Origin: Parafrankia irregularis
GTDB lineage: Bacteria > Actinomycetota > Actinomycetes > Frankiales > Frankiaceae
DNA length: 64,000 nucleotides
Direction: 5' to 3'
Assembly: GCF_001536285.1 (NCBI RefSeq)
Contig: NZ_FAOZ01000002.1
Coordinates: 124,001 to 188,000 of the forward strand
Part shown: positions 34,001-42,408 of the stretch, in pieces
Layout: the number at the start of each line of letters is the position of its first letter
How positions within the stretch are numbered: the stretch's first letter is position 1
The notes under the pieces: generated by a model
Told to the model about the DNA's origin: nothing
Database searches by the model: none
What the model saw: only the letters and a program-made list of their open reading frames with translations
Translations under genes and position numbers: made by a program

Positions 34001-36024
34001 CGTAGCGGCGCCAACGCACGGGCCAACCGCTCGCACCATCGCCCAGCCGCGGTGGTGGACTCGGAAGCGGCGGTTGTGGTCGCCGAGAGCCTTGTGGAGA
34101 TCGATTCTCTGGGATCTCCGCGGGGCCGGTCGGCTGTGGAGGGCGTGTCCGCGCCACCGACGAGATCCGGCTGGATGCGGTCGATGTCCGGGTGGCCCTG
34201 CTGCCGCAACCGGACCCCGGCCGGGCCTTCGTCCACGACTGCCACGCACTCGGGCGGGAGGAGCCGTGGGTCGTGTTCGAGGCAGACCACGTGTATGCCG
34301 ACGCCAGGCCCGGACCGCAGTACCGGGATCAGCGCGGCGCGCAGCGTAGCCGCGCCTTCGACGACAGCCAGGACCGCGGGAGCGCCCCCGGTCCGGCTGC
34401 CGGCGCCGCGATCGGCCAGGCGCAGCCGTGCTTCGGTCAGCGCCACCAGCTCATCGACCAGACGCGCCCGGCTCGGCCCGTCGGCGCCGACGAGCACGGA
34501 GCCCGGCGGACCGCCGGCTGGGCGGCAGTGCGGCAGCCACCGCGTCCACTCCCAGCTCGGCGCCGCGGCGGGGTCGACGGCAAGGTGGATCGCCAGATCT
34601 CGTGGGCTGTGAAGCGCCGCGGCCTGCGAAACGAGCCAGAAGCCGATCTTTCGGGCGAAACCTCTCGCGCCGACGACGCCGAGGACGCCGATGTCGGGCA
34701 GTGGGACCGTGACCGGCACGGCCCGCAACATCCACCGGGTTGTCCGGCGGTGGTCCGGCGCGGCCGGGTCTTCCAGCCGGACTCGGCTCGGTACGTCTCC
34801 CGTGCCCACACGAAGGTGCAGGAAGTCGGGATCTTCCGGGCGACGCTCCCACAGGCCACGCCGAGGCCCCACCGCACGCAGCATCACCGCAGCGGCGTCG
34901 GGGTGGGACGCGCGCCGGACGGCGGACTCGTGCTGCAGCGCGGCTGCGGCATCCCGTTCGATGTCGGCTCTGGAGCGCTGGTACTCGGCGAGCGCGCGAC
35001 GATGGTCGCGTGTGTCGCGGCGTTTGCCCGCCAGATGGGATCCCAACAGGGACAGCGGTGCCAGCGCCGCGAACAGCAGGAGGTGGGCGGCGTGCAGGAC
35101 AAGTGCCATGCCACCGGCGGCGACCGCCGGCAGGAGCGCTGCCAGTACCGGGGGCGGCGCGGCCGGCGGTGCCGTGGGCAGTGCGGGCAGGCGGTAGCGG
35201 CTGTCGCCGGCCCAACGCACCAGACGTGGCTCCCGGCTGATCTCAAGACCTGATCCGGCATGCTCCGGCCGAAGCAGTGCGTCTGGCGGACTGGGCGTGG
35301 TGAGCAGCAGAGATGTGGCTCCGACCTGCAACGCCAGCCCGGCCAGGTCACTCGCGTGCCGTAGCGCGGAGAAGGTGACGGGGCCGGTGCGCTGGCAACC
35401 GTCGATCCACACCTCGGACTGAACCCTGGGTGTGACGACGCAGGAACCGTCGACCTCGATCCGCAGGGTCAGCGCCTGTGGCGGTGCTGTCTGTTCGGGA
35501 AGAACGATGCCACCGAGGGGATCCGCGCCGACACCGTACTCGCCGGCGGCAAGCTGGTACACGGCTCCCGAGCCCGGGCCGCCGGTGACCCGGAGCTCGA
35601 CCAGGCCCAGGGCTTCTCTGCGCTGGCCGAGTGGCGTCCCGAGGCCCACCAGCGATCCGTCGCGCAGTGGGGATGCGCCGAGCCGCAGCGCCGCGTCGAT
35701 CTCGACGCCGTCGATCTGGACGGATGGCGTGGGTACCTGACGGTGCTGCGACGTGCCCGGATGGCGCTCCCGGCCGCCGAGGGGAGACCCGCGTCCGCGG
35801 GGAGGGCGCCCGCGGTTGCTGGGAGGGTGCCGCCCGGAGCCCGGGTTGTCGCTGCCACCCGGCCGCGACGCCGCCAACGCGTCGGCGATCGCGCGCATCG
35901 GTGTCTCGGGGGCGGCACGGATGAGAACGGTCCGGACGTCGGCCGACTGCGCGGGCGCCTCGCCGTCGGCCGCCCGCGGATGCCCGCTCTCGGGTGGCAG
36001 CGCCACGGTGCAGGTGATCCACAT
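31063..36024 (-). CDS. Type VII secretion FtsK/SpoIIIE ATPase with FHA-like N-terminus (EssC/EccC type)
   Basis: About 1653 residues (ATG at 36024; a GTG three codons earlier is possible). Order: Arg/Pro-rich lead, FHA-like domain (about 140-235, GAVYQLAAGEYGVGADPLGG), two TM helices (about 290-335), then three FtsK-like ATPase domains. Domain 1 near 745 has a proper Walker A (GTTGAGKS) and Walker B (LVVVVDEFAA). Domains 2 (near 1131, GAPRSGRST) and 3 (near 1475, GPPRSGRST) have Arg where Walker A has Lys, so they probably bind substrate signals more than they hydrolyse ATP. It is the motor recruiting WXG100 substrates, whose genes follow directly. No EccB, EccD, EccE or mycosin gene lies in this window. 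Confidence 0.92.
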   Translation of the reverse strand: MWITCTVALPPESGHPRAADGEAPAQSADVRTVLIRAAPETPMRAIADALAASRPGGSDNPGSGRHPPSNRGRPPRGRGSPLGGRERHPGTSQHRQVPTPSVQIDGVEIDAALRLGASPLRDGSLVGLGTPLGQRREALGLVELRVTGGPGSGAVYQLAAGEYGVGADPLGGIVLPEQTAPPQALTLRIEVDGSCVVTPRVQSEVWIDGCQRTGPVTFSALRHASDLAGLALQVGATSLLLTTPSPPDALLRPEHAGSGLEISREPRLVRWAGDSRYRLPALPTAPPAAPPPVLAALLPAVAAGGMALVLHAAHLLLFAALAPLSLLGSHLAGKRRDTRDHRRALAEYQRSRADIERDAAAALQHESAVRRASHPDAAAVMLRAVGPRRGLWERRPEDPDFLHLRVGTGDVPSRVRLEDPAAPDHRRTTRWMLRAVPVTVPLPDIGVLGVVGARGFARKIGFWLVSQAAALHSPRDLAIHLAVDPAAAPSWEWTRWLPHCRPAGGPPGSVLVGADGPSRARLVDELVALTEARLRLADRGAGSRTGGAPAVLAVVEGAATLRAALIPVLRSGPGVGIHVVCLEHDPRLLPPECVAVVDEGPAGVRLRQQGHPDIDRIQPDLVGGADTPSTADRPRGDPRESISTRLSATTTAASESTTAAGRWCERLARALAPLRDPGPQASGGTRLPTDIRLLDLLELDPPSSRVLAPRWITAGGAATFPIGVGPTGAVNLDLSRDGPHALVAGTTGAGKSELLQSLVASLAIHNRPDEMTFVLIDYKGGSAFGDCARLPHTVGLVTDLDPHLVQRALDSLGAELRRRESLFAAAGCKDIDEYRRAVRTRRARPAGSTESDVPGGMQPDPLPRLVVVVDEFAALVRELPDFVTGLVGLAGRGRSLGMHLVLATQRPAGVVSPEILANTNLRIALRVTDPTESTDVLGLPDAARLPVSAPGRAILRVGQDPPVVFQTARIGGARRRDDAPPASPSASASASAEPLVIELPWPPAGEVLASVIRAESEARSSRQVRLNPPAADEPTDLRLLADALQEAARVCRLPSPRRPWLAPLPVRTTIAALPPIGAPDDGTPEGATPEVGTPKHSGLRVPLGLADLCRAQAQPTLALDLEGGSHLLVLGAPRSGRSTVLRTVAGSASLAASPADVHIYGLDCGNNSLAPVADLPHTGAVVTVAETERVHRLLARLAAEVARRQILLSQGGFADLAEARQAQQARSTHGAASSALPYLLLLLDGYEGFLASFENLDGAAAIDRLLALARDGPAVGLRIVVTADRRGLTGQLASTIDQRLVLRMAERSDYGLAGLAGLRVPEALPPGRGYLIGGSNGSTERVWAESDGPVEVQVALLTDDPSGAAQAGMLRRLAAAGAGPARQRPELGGTRSDAGSPGPQAAIQAEPATQVEPRPFRVDGLPARVGRRTLRTLSSSETDRAVDGQRLPIILAVGGDELAPISIDLAMDGPGFVIAGPPRSGRSTALLTIAGELHTHGCRTVVVSPRPSPLRELAGEAATQIVVDVSDADQLRCGEAAPAGSQTVFLVDDVESVTGTPLGEELAALLRDDLADESRLVAAGTTEDLVNQFRGLVVDARRSRCGVLLTPSGPADGDLFGVRLPRALCGPGPPGRGLLIRRGEITPIQVVNSLLEG

Positions 36025-36073
36025 GGCCGGCACGATACCGGCGGAGAGCGACTGCTCTCTCTGTGTTACCTAT

Positions 36074-37303
36074 TCAGGAGAGTTGATTCGGTTGAGGATC
36101 GTTCGACGGCGCGAAACGCCGGCCTCTCGCCCGCACGACTTCGTCGCCAGCCGCTCTCACCAGCGCTTCCGCGTCGGACGGCGGCGTTCCTGAACCCGCC
36201 GTGCCCATGGCCGCGGCCGAACCGAGCGGCCTGGGCGACGCGGCGACGTCATGGCCCGATCGGAGTCGTCCCACGAAGGCCAGCCCAACGCTCACCGTGA
36301 TCTGGATCTGCTGTCCGTCGACAAGCATGGGCTCGGCGAGGGACGAACCGACCTGGTCCGCCAGAAGGGTTGCCGCTGAGCTGGTCGTCTTCGGCATGAC
36401 GATGACGAACTCGTCGCCGCCCCAGTGGCCGAGCAGTGCATCGGAACCGAGCACGGCCTGAAACCGCCGCGTCACCTCGCAGAGAGTGCTGTCGCCGACC
36501 GCGTAGCCGTACCTCTCGTTGACCAGGCGAAATCGGTCCAGATCCAGGAACAGGACGGCCACCCCGGGGTTCTCGGTACCCGGAGCGACAGGCCGCCCGA
36601 TCGCCGGCGCTCGTGTCGTCGTCACTCGCGCCGGCATAGCCCGAACGGGGCCCGGCGTCGGAGGCGGGCTCGCACTACTCGCCCGTGCGGGTGGTGTTCG
36701 TCGTTCGCTGGGACTGGTCCGGCCGGGCGGCGCGACATAGCCCGGTTCGACCGCCGCGTTCGCTTCCAGGGCATCGTCGATCAGATCACGGAGCGCCAGG
36801 CGGTTGGGAAGCCCGGTCACCGGGTCATGCAGGGCACGTTGTCGAAGCGCAACGGCCTGGCCGTGGCGTTCGGTCACGTCGTCGACCACCACGACCAGTC
36901 CGTCCCCACGGCTCAGCCCTCTGATCCGGACATCCACCCAACGCTCGCCGCGGGGCGAGGAGACGGGGAGCTCGAGGTGCACCTGCTCGCGGCGTGAGTT
37001 GAGCATCCGCCGGGTCAGGAGAGCGAGCTGGCGCAGCGGAGCGGCGTCCTGGCCGGCGGTGTCACAGGCGGCGAGCCAGCTGGTACCGGGGCGGACCGGG
37101 ACGACCGCCAGCCCCGCGGCGGCGCTGCGCCGCCACGCGTCGTTGAGGCGCACGACCGTTCCGTCCGGCCCGAGGACGGCGATGCGGGACGGCAGGGAGT
37201 CGAGGACCACGGCGGCCAGATCGTCGGTGATCACCGAACCTGTGTCCTCCCGGGAGATGGAAGCCGTGGCTGTAGCTGTCTCGGTCCTGCCACCGGCCGT
37301 CAT
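36074..37303 (-). CDS. Diguanylate cyclase with PAS domain, heading the type VII operon
   Basis: 409 residues. A PAS-like sensor (about 28-150, DSLPSRIAVLGPDGTVVRLN, ending in a PAC-type VVVDDVTERHG) precedes the GGDEF domain: LHDPVTGLPNRLALRDLIDD, a long Pro/Thr-rich insert of about 60 residues, LFLDLDRFRLVNERYG, then the active-site GGDEF (about 294-298, HWGGDEFVIVMP). No EAL domain or TM segment. The intact GGDEF should make cyclic di-GMP; the insert between the two GGDEF sub-motifs is unusual. The gene ends 50 bp before the FtsK-like ATPase on the same strand, so one transcript is likely. Confidence 0.9.
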   Translation of the reverse strand: MTAGGRTETATATASISREDTGSVITDDLAAVVLDSLPSRIAVLGPDGTVVRLNDAWRRSAAAGLAVVPVRPGTSWLAACDTAGQDAAPLRQLALLTRRMLNSRREQVHLELPVSSPRGERWVDVRIRGLSRGDGLVVVVDDVTERHGQAVALRQRALHDPVTGLPNRLALRDLIDDALEANAAVEPGYVAPPGRTSPSERRTPPARASSASPPPTPGPVRAMPARVTTTRAPAIGRPVAPGTENPGVAVLFLDLDRFRLVNERYGYAVGDSTLCEVTRRFQAVLGSDALLGHWGGDEFVIVMPKTTSSAATLLADQVGSSLAEPMLVDGQQIQITVSVGLAFVGRLRSGHDVAASPRPLGSAAAMGTAGSGTPPSDAEALVRAAGDEVVRARGRRFAPSNDPQPNQLS

Positions 37304-37732
37304 GGATCAGTGCGGACGCCCGTTTCGATCTGGTGGTGGTGCTCCGACCGATGCCCGCGATCCTTGACCGCGGGCTGGCGCCCTGCCCGACAAAGGTCTC
37401 TCCGGAGTGAGAACGATGCGTTTCGATGGTGTTAACGGTGTTGTTGTCTTGGGTTTTCCGGTATCCAGGTGGCGAAATCTGCCCGACCTGGTTTCCGGTG
37501 GGTGGGAGGTCGCTGCGGCGCCCCACCAGGAGCCGCCGAGGGATGCGCCGTCGGGTGCTCCGCACCTCCAGCGCCACGTTCGCGTGGTACCTTCGCGCGC
37601 CGCGGGGGCGCGCCTGTCGGCGGCGCGTGGTCGACCCGGAACGTTCATCTGAGCGTCGTGGCGCCGGATCCGGCCGCAAAGTAGGTTTCGTGTTCGTCGA
37701 AACACAGCCTGTTCGACCGGATGGAGCACAGG
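37304..37732. other. Divergent intergenic region before the PhoX-like gene
   Basis: About 430 bases, unusually T-rich around 37430-37460 (GTGTTGTTGTCTTGGG). It must contain the promoters of the diguanylate cyclase (minus) and PhoX-like (plus) genes. One GTTCATCTGAG at 37645-37655 fits a single PHO-box unit, but no second unit follows. No gene is seen. Confidence 0.4.
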
Positions 37733-38962
37733 GTGAGCCTTTTCGATCGTCGACCTGCATCTGCAGAACCCCCGACCATGCACCGTGAGACGGAAAAGGC
37801 TCGTATCAACCGTCGGACACTTTTCCGTCTTTCCGTGGCGGGGGCGGGGACCGCCGTTTTCGCCGGAGCGGCCTGGGACGCGGCTCTTGCCGCCTCAGCC
37901 CAGCCCGGAACAAGCCCGTACGGGCCGCTCGGTGCCGCGGATGTGAACGGAGTGGCATTGCCGAGCGGCTTTACCAGCCGAATCGTGGCGAGGTCCGGAC
38001 AGGCCGTGTCGGGCACCTCATATCTCTGGCACGGGGCACCGGACGGAGGTGCCTGCTTTCCCCGGGACGGCGGCGGCTGGGTCTACGTTTCCAACTCGGA
38101 GCTTCCGGTGATAGGAGGGGCCTCGGCCCTGCGTTTCGACGCGAATGGAACCATTGTTTCGGCCGGGTCCATCCTGTCCTTTTCCAACGCGAACTGCGCA
38201 GGTGGCCCGACGCCGTGGGGAACCTGGCTGTCCTGCGAGGAGATCTGGCTCGGGCGGGTATTCGAAACCTTCCCGCAGGGCGGAACGTCAGCGGTAAGCC
38301 GTCCGGCGATGGGGCGCTTCAAGCACGAGGCCGCCGCCTGCGACCCCGTTCGGAAGGTGGTCTACCTGACCGAGGACGAGACCGACGGATGCTTCTACCG
38401 CTTCCGGCCGACGACCTGGGGTGACCTGTCGTCGGGAACGCTGGAGGTGCTCACCGCCACCACCGGCGCGACCGGACCCGTCGGATGGGCTCGGGTACCC
38501 ACCCCCGCCGGGCTCCTTCAGGCGACGCGAAACCAGGTCTCGGCCGCGGCGCATTTCAACGGTGGAGAGGGCTGCTGGTACGCGAACGACATCTGCTACT
38601 TCACCACGAAGGGTGACAACCGGGTCTGGGCCTACAACGCGTCCGCGCAGTCCCTGTCCATTGTCTACGACGCCGCTCAGGCCGGCGCGAATCCGCCACT
38701 GACCGGCGTTGACAACATCACAGGCTCGCGTGCCGGGGATCTCTTCGTGGCCGAGGACGGCGGCAACATGGAGATCAACATCATCACGCCGGACGGAATC
38801 GTGGCGCCGCTTCTGCGGGTCGACGGCCACAGTGGTTCGGAGATCACCGGGCCGGCCTTCACACCGGCCGGCGACCGGCTCTACTTCTCCTCACAGCGCG
38901 GCACGACGAACTCGTCCACAGCCGGCATCACCTTCGAGGTCACCGGTCCCTTCCGGGTCTGA
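37733..38962 (+). CDS. PhoX-like (DUF839) Tat-exported phosphatase
   Basis: 409 residues from the GTG at 37733, with GGAG 6 nt upstream; an ATG four codons earlier is possible. A twin-arginine signal (NRRTLFRLSVAGAGTAVFAG) shows folded export. The mature protein is a beta-propeller of DUF839/PhoX type with DGGGWVYVSNSEL, the metal-site-like LSCEEIW, GRFKHEAAACDPV and FVAEDGGNMEINII segments. The Cys-Glu-Glu motif is the family's iron/calcium ligand region. PhoX enzymes release phosphate from organic esters outside the cell when phosphate is scarce. The next gene, a PstS-domain protein, supports a phosphate theme, though this shorter actinobacterial branch is little studied. Confidence 0.85.
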   Translation: MSLFDRRPASAEPPTMHRETEKARINRRTLFRLSVAGAGTAVFAGAAWDAALAASAQPGTSPYGPLGAADVNGVALPSGFTSRIVARSGQAVSGTSYLWHGAPDGGACFPRDGGGWVYVSNSELPVIGGASALRFDANGTIVSAGSILSFSNANCAGGPTPWGTWLSCEEIWLGRVFETFPQGGTSAVSRPAMGRFKHEAAACDPVRKVVYLTEDETDGCFYRFRPTTWGDLSSGTLEVLTATTGATGPVGWARVPTPAGLLQATRNQVSAAAHFNGGEGCWYANDICYFTTKGDNRVWAYNASAQSLSIVYDAAQAGANPPLTGVDNITGSRAGDLFVAEDGGNMEINIITPDGIVAPLLRVDGHSGSEITGPAFTPAGDRLYFSSQRGTTNSSTAGITFEVTGPFRV

Positions 38963-39350
38963 CCGGACGGAGCCCAGCCCGGATCGGCCCAGCCCGGCGT
39001 CGTCCGGCGCGTGCGTCGGCTCCACCGGCAGGCCGAGATCGCGAAGGGATGGGCTCCCCACGCGCATTCCCGCCCCGGCAACCTGGCTCCGTCGGGTTGC
39101 CGGGAAACCCGCCGGCGCCAAATGATGCGCCTTGTCCCGCCTTGCGTCGCCGCTTCCTCCTGCTTTGCGAAGCGACACCAGAGCCAGGCCGGACGAACAG
39201 GTCAGGGGTGGGATTTCGAGCGTTCCGATGAATTCACGGCGAACTTTCGGTGGCCAACTGGGCCGTGATCTTCTCTCCGGTCCCCACGGGTCATACGGTA
39301 ATCAGACAGGTGCGAGGGGTCATAAGGGGCGTGCGGGGGTGAACTGACGC
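38963..39350. other. Intergenic region between PhoX-like and PstS-domain genes
   Basis: 388 bases with no gene visible. The final 130 bases (from 39220) are relatively AT-rich and should hold the promoter of the next gene; I see no certain operator. Confidence 0.4.
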
Positions 39351-40895
39351 GTGGAATGGTTGAGTACCGAGAACCTGGTAGCGATACTCACCGCACTGCT
39401 CGGTATTGCTGCGTCGTTCGCGGTCGTGTGGTACGAGCGCCGGGTGCCACGCCGGCGGCGCATCGGATACCGCGTGCAGATGGACATGCCCGTCGGCGGT
39501 GATGACCGGAGTGGGCAGGGTCAGGCCGATATTCGCCTGGGCCTTTTCAACGATCTTCCCGACATGGCGGATGCCACCCTCGTACTGCTCCGGATCGAGA
39601 ACGACGGTGCGGAAAGCGTCGCCGACACCGACTACACCAGTCGTGACCTCCACGGCCTCACCGCCGTCTTCGCGGGCCGCGTTGTCCGTGGGGTCGCGGT
39701 CACCGTCACCCAGCCCGACGCCGAGCACCTCATGGAGCACTTCACCGCGTCCCGCGGCATGCGTAACAGCGGTAACACCATCTACCTGCCCCGGGTGCCG
39801 CTCAACCGTGGCCAGCACTACAAGCTCCTGGTACTTCTCACCGGCGGTCGGGTTGGTTCCGCGGTCCGGGTCAGCGGCGGGATCCGGGACGGCGCGGTGG
39901 CGCCCAACCGGAGCACGACGGTCGATGACAAGCCACCCTTGTTCAGCCAGCCGTCCCGCCTGATCACCGTTCTGCTCACGGTCTGCGTGACCGTGTTGGC
40001 CAGCATCATCGTGGTGGGTGACGGCACCCCACAGCCGATCGGCTGTGCCGCGGGAAACCTGACCGTCAACGGTTCGACGGCCTTCGCGCCGGTCATGCGG
40101 GAGGTGGCCGCGAGGTATGAGGCGGACTGCGCGGGTGGAACGGTCACGGTGGACACGCGCGGCAGTAACGAAGGCCTGACGAAGCTGGCCGCGGCGGGTT
40201 CCCCGGCGCAGGGCGCGCCGGAGATGATCACAATCTACGACGGTGCCGGACCGCAGGCGAACGCGGAACTCCTTTCGACCCGGGTCGGTGTCTCCGCGTT
40301 CGCCGTCGTGGTGAACAACGACCTGCCGGTGAAGAATCTCACCACGGACCAGGTCCGCAGAATATTCCGCGGGGATTTTCTCAACTGGAGCCAGCTCGAC
40401 GGGCCTGATCTTCCGATCTCCCTGGTGAGCCGGGACGCCGACTCCGGAACCCGTGACCTGTTCCGGCGCGTTGTACTCGGCGCCGAAGGGGAGCCGGCGT
40501 TCACCTCGTACGACTGCGCGCGCCAGATCTACCCGCAGGACGAGGGCAAGGTGATCCGGTGTGAGCGGCGCAGCACCGGGGAGGTGCTCGCCGGGGTCGC
40601 GAGTCTGCCAGGAGCCATCGGCTACAGCGAGCTGAGGGCCGCCCTGGCGGTACCGGGCCTGCATACCGTGAGCCTCGACGGGCATTCACCCTCGATCGAG
40701 TCCCTCGGCAAAATGAGCTATCCGTTCGCCGCAGTGGAATTCGCCTACACCTATGGGCCGCCGCGCGCGGGTTCCCTAACCGCGAGCTTCCTTACCTATC
40801 TCACCCGTGACATCGGTCAAAGCGTGATGCGGGAGCAGGGGCACCTTCCCTGCTACACCCCAGAGGGCTTCCGCCGCTGCGAAGACCGACCCTGA
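39351..40895 (+). CDS. Two-TM protein with cytoplasmic beta domain and extracytoplasmic PstS-like domain
   Basis: 514 residues from a GTG at 39351. TM1 is at about 7-27 and followed by Arg residues (ERRVPRRRR, inside). A domain of about 170 residues (30-200) lies on the cytoplasmic side. TM2 is at about 203-223. The outer part (236-514) is a phosphate-binding-protein fold: NLTVNGSTAFAPVMREVA, TRGSNEGLTKLA, VVVNNDLPVKNLTTDQVRRIF, ISLVSRDADSGTRDLF, AIGYSELR. The Ser and Thr phosphate ligands (GSTAF, SGTR) are present. There is no lipobox and no pstCAB nearby, so this looks like a transmembrane sensor or anchored scavenger and not an ABC-transporter subunit; that is inference. Confidence 0.8.
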   Translation: MEWLSTENLVAILTALLGIAASFAVVWYERRVPRRRRIGYRVQMDMPVGGDDRSGQGQADIRLGLFNDLPDMADATLVLLRIENDGAESVADTDYTSRDLHGLTAVFAGRVVRGVAVTVTQPDAEHLMEHFTASRGMRNSGNTIYLPRVPLNRGQHYKLLVLLTGGRVGSAVRVSGGIRDGAVAPNRSTTVDDKPPLFSQPSRLITVLLTVCVTVLASIIVVGDGTPQPIGCAAGNLTVNGSTAFAPVMREVAARYEADCAGGTVTVDTRGSNEGLTKLAAAGSPAQGAPEMITIYDGAGPQANAELLSTRVGVSAFAVVVNNDLPVKNLTTDQVRRIFRGDFLNWSQLDGPDLPISLVSRDADSGTRDLFRRVVLGAEGEPAFTSYDCARQIYPQDEGKVIRCERRSTGEVLAGVASLPGAIGYSELRAALAVPGLHTVSLDGHSPSIESLGKMSYPFAAVEFAYTYGPPRAGSLTASFLTYLTRDIGQSVMREQGHLPCYTPEGFRRCEDRP

Positions 40896-40988
40896 ACGGC
40901 CGGCGACCCCCCCGCACGCGGTGGCGGTGACGAGTGCAGGCGTCTGGAACATCGGGAACCGGCCGGTCGTCCGGGTCGTCGTCAGGCT

Positions 40989-41378
40989 GTGGCGCTCGTT
41001 TGGTTCATGACCATTCCCGGGCTCGCCTGCGTCCTGGTTCTCCTCAGCGCGGTCGATCGCTTCGCCATGTGGGCAACCACTCGCAGCTGGCTTCCGTGGC
41101 AACGGCGCCACGGTGGCCGCGGTGTGTCCACGGTCGCGCTCGACGAGTTGGAAGCCTGCTTCTATGCCGGCAAGCGACACCAGATCGAGCAGCGCCGTAC
41201 GGAGGAGATCCTCCGCGACGACGACTCCGAGGGCGCCCCGCCCCGAGCGGAGCCCGCTCAGGCGATCGTCCGCCTGCCAGTCGTGGCGGTGTCGCCGGGT
41301 TCGTCGGGGAATCCAGGCATCCGGGCGACTCACAGCCTGGCTGTGCCGATGCGGGCAGAATGCCCCGGACGGGATTGA
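40989..41378 (+). CDS. DUF6191-type small membrane protein
   Basis: 129 residues from a GTG at 40989. One N-terminal TM helix (MTIPGLACVLVLLSAVDRF) is followed by WLPWQRRHG and the conserved LDELEACFYAGKRHQIEQRR segment, then an acidic, proline-rich tail (RDDDSEGAPPRAE). This order is the recognisable pattern of the actinobacterial family DUF6191. The function is unknown. The tail after residue 95 looks like low-complexity drift. Confidence 0.75.
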   Translation: MALVWFMTIPGLACVLVLLSAVDRFAMWATTRSWLPWQRRHGGRGVSTVALDELEACFYAGKRHQIEQRRTEEILRDDDSEGAPPRAEPAQAIVRLPVVAVSPGSSGNPGIRATHSLAVPMRAECPGRD

Positions 41379-41581
41379 CGCAGGCGTCCGCCCGGCCGCG
41401 CGTGGCCACGGCTGTTTCGGGCGGTCACGGACTGTCGCGGCACCTCATGGTCGCGGTCGGCACTGGGGGCGGTACGGTTCGTGCGCCAGCGTGAGATCTC
41501 GAAAATCTGGTCGGGGTGTGCGGTGGTCGCCGACGGTGTGGTCGGCGGGTCGGTTTCCGCCGGTCAGGTCGAGGAGTTGCC

Positions 41582-42043
41582 GTGGGCCCGTTGTCGCTGC
41601 AGGAGCTGATCGACTCCGAGGAGTTCGCGCTTGATCACGCCGGCCTCGCCGTGCTGCCGTTCGATGCATGCATCCGGCTGTTGGGGACGGTGCCGGTGGG
41701 CCGGGTGGCCTTCGTGTCGGACGGCCAGGTCGTCCTGTTGACCGTCAATCACGCGATGGATGGCGACAGTGTGGTCTTCCGGTCGGCCGTCGGCTCCAAG
41801 CTGTCGGCGGCGGTGAACCATGACTCGGTCTCCTTCCAGGCCGACTGGTTCGACCCGGAGACCAGGGCGGGATGGAGCGTCCTGGTCACCGGTGTGGCCA
41901 GGCCTGTCGTCGAGGGCGCCCAGACCGCGGCACTGGAGCTCCTGGGGCTGGAGCCCTGGGCGGACGTCGTCGAGCGGCCGTTCTGGATCCGGATCGACCC
42001 GCGGTCGGTGACCGGCCGGGCGGTCGTGCGCGCGGAAAGCTGA
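41582..42043 (+). CDS. Pyridoxamine 5'-phosphate oxidase-family (split-barrel flavin) protein
   Basis: 153 residues from the GTG at 41582, preceded by GAGGAG at 41571-41576. Split-barrel pattern: LLGTVPVGRVAFVSDGQVVL, VNHAMDGDSVVFRSAVGSKL, VSFQADWFDPETRAGWSVLV and a FWIRIDPRSVTGRAV end. Short proteins of this kind bind FMN, F420 or haem; which one cannot be read here. A leading helix (LSLQELIDSEEFA) precedes the barrel. Intact gene standing alone, followed by pseudogene debris. Confidence 0.85.
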   Translation: MGPLSLQELIDSEEFALDHAGLAVLPFDACIRLLGTVPVGRVAFVSDGQVVLLTVNHAMDGDSVVFRSAVGSKLSAAVNHDSVSFQADWFDPETRAGWSVLVTGVARPVVEGAQTAALELLGLEPWADVVERPFWIRIDPRSVTGRAVVRAES

Positions 42044-42086
42044 CCTTCGGCCCGCCTGGCCGCCCGGCCGCTTGGCCGCCCGCACC

Positions 42087-42408
42087 TTCGGCTGCACGGT
42101 CAGGACCGTCGCGACCCAGGCTGACATCGACGCCGGCTTCATCGCGAACGTGGCCCGCCTTGTCGGCACCACGCCGACGGGCGAGCTGATCACAACGGCG
42201 CCCCAGGTCACCATCCTGCAGCCCGTGGGTGCCGGGCCCATCCCCCACCACTGGCGCGATCTCCCTGGCCAGGTCCGCCGCGCCGGCCGAGTTCGTCGGC
42301 GTGGGCCAGAAGCTGGACTACTCCTACCTGGTGACGAACATCGGCCCGGTCGGCCTGTCCGGCGTCCGCGTAGTGGACGGCCTGCCAGGGCTGTCCACGG
42401 AGGCCAGG
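42087..42408 (+). pseudogene. Decayed DUF7507/DUF11-type surface repeat protein fragment
   Basis: One frame reads CTVRTVATQADIDAGFIANVARLVGTT and [12 protein letters not shown], matching the end of a DUF7507/DUF11 repeat (TQADxDAGxxxNxAxxTG). About 10 codons later another frame continues with [20 protein letters not shown], then [20 protein letters not shown], the start of the next repeat. The order is right but the frame changes between them, and start and end of the protein are missing. These repeats build large secreted adhesin-like proteins, so this is a relic of one. Confidence 0.7.

Noticed and set aside
37645-37666. Possible PHO box before the PhoX-like gene
   Set aside because: Only one 11-bp unit (GTTCATCTGAG) fits; the following unit does not, and PhoP boxes need direct repeats.
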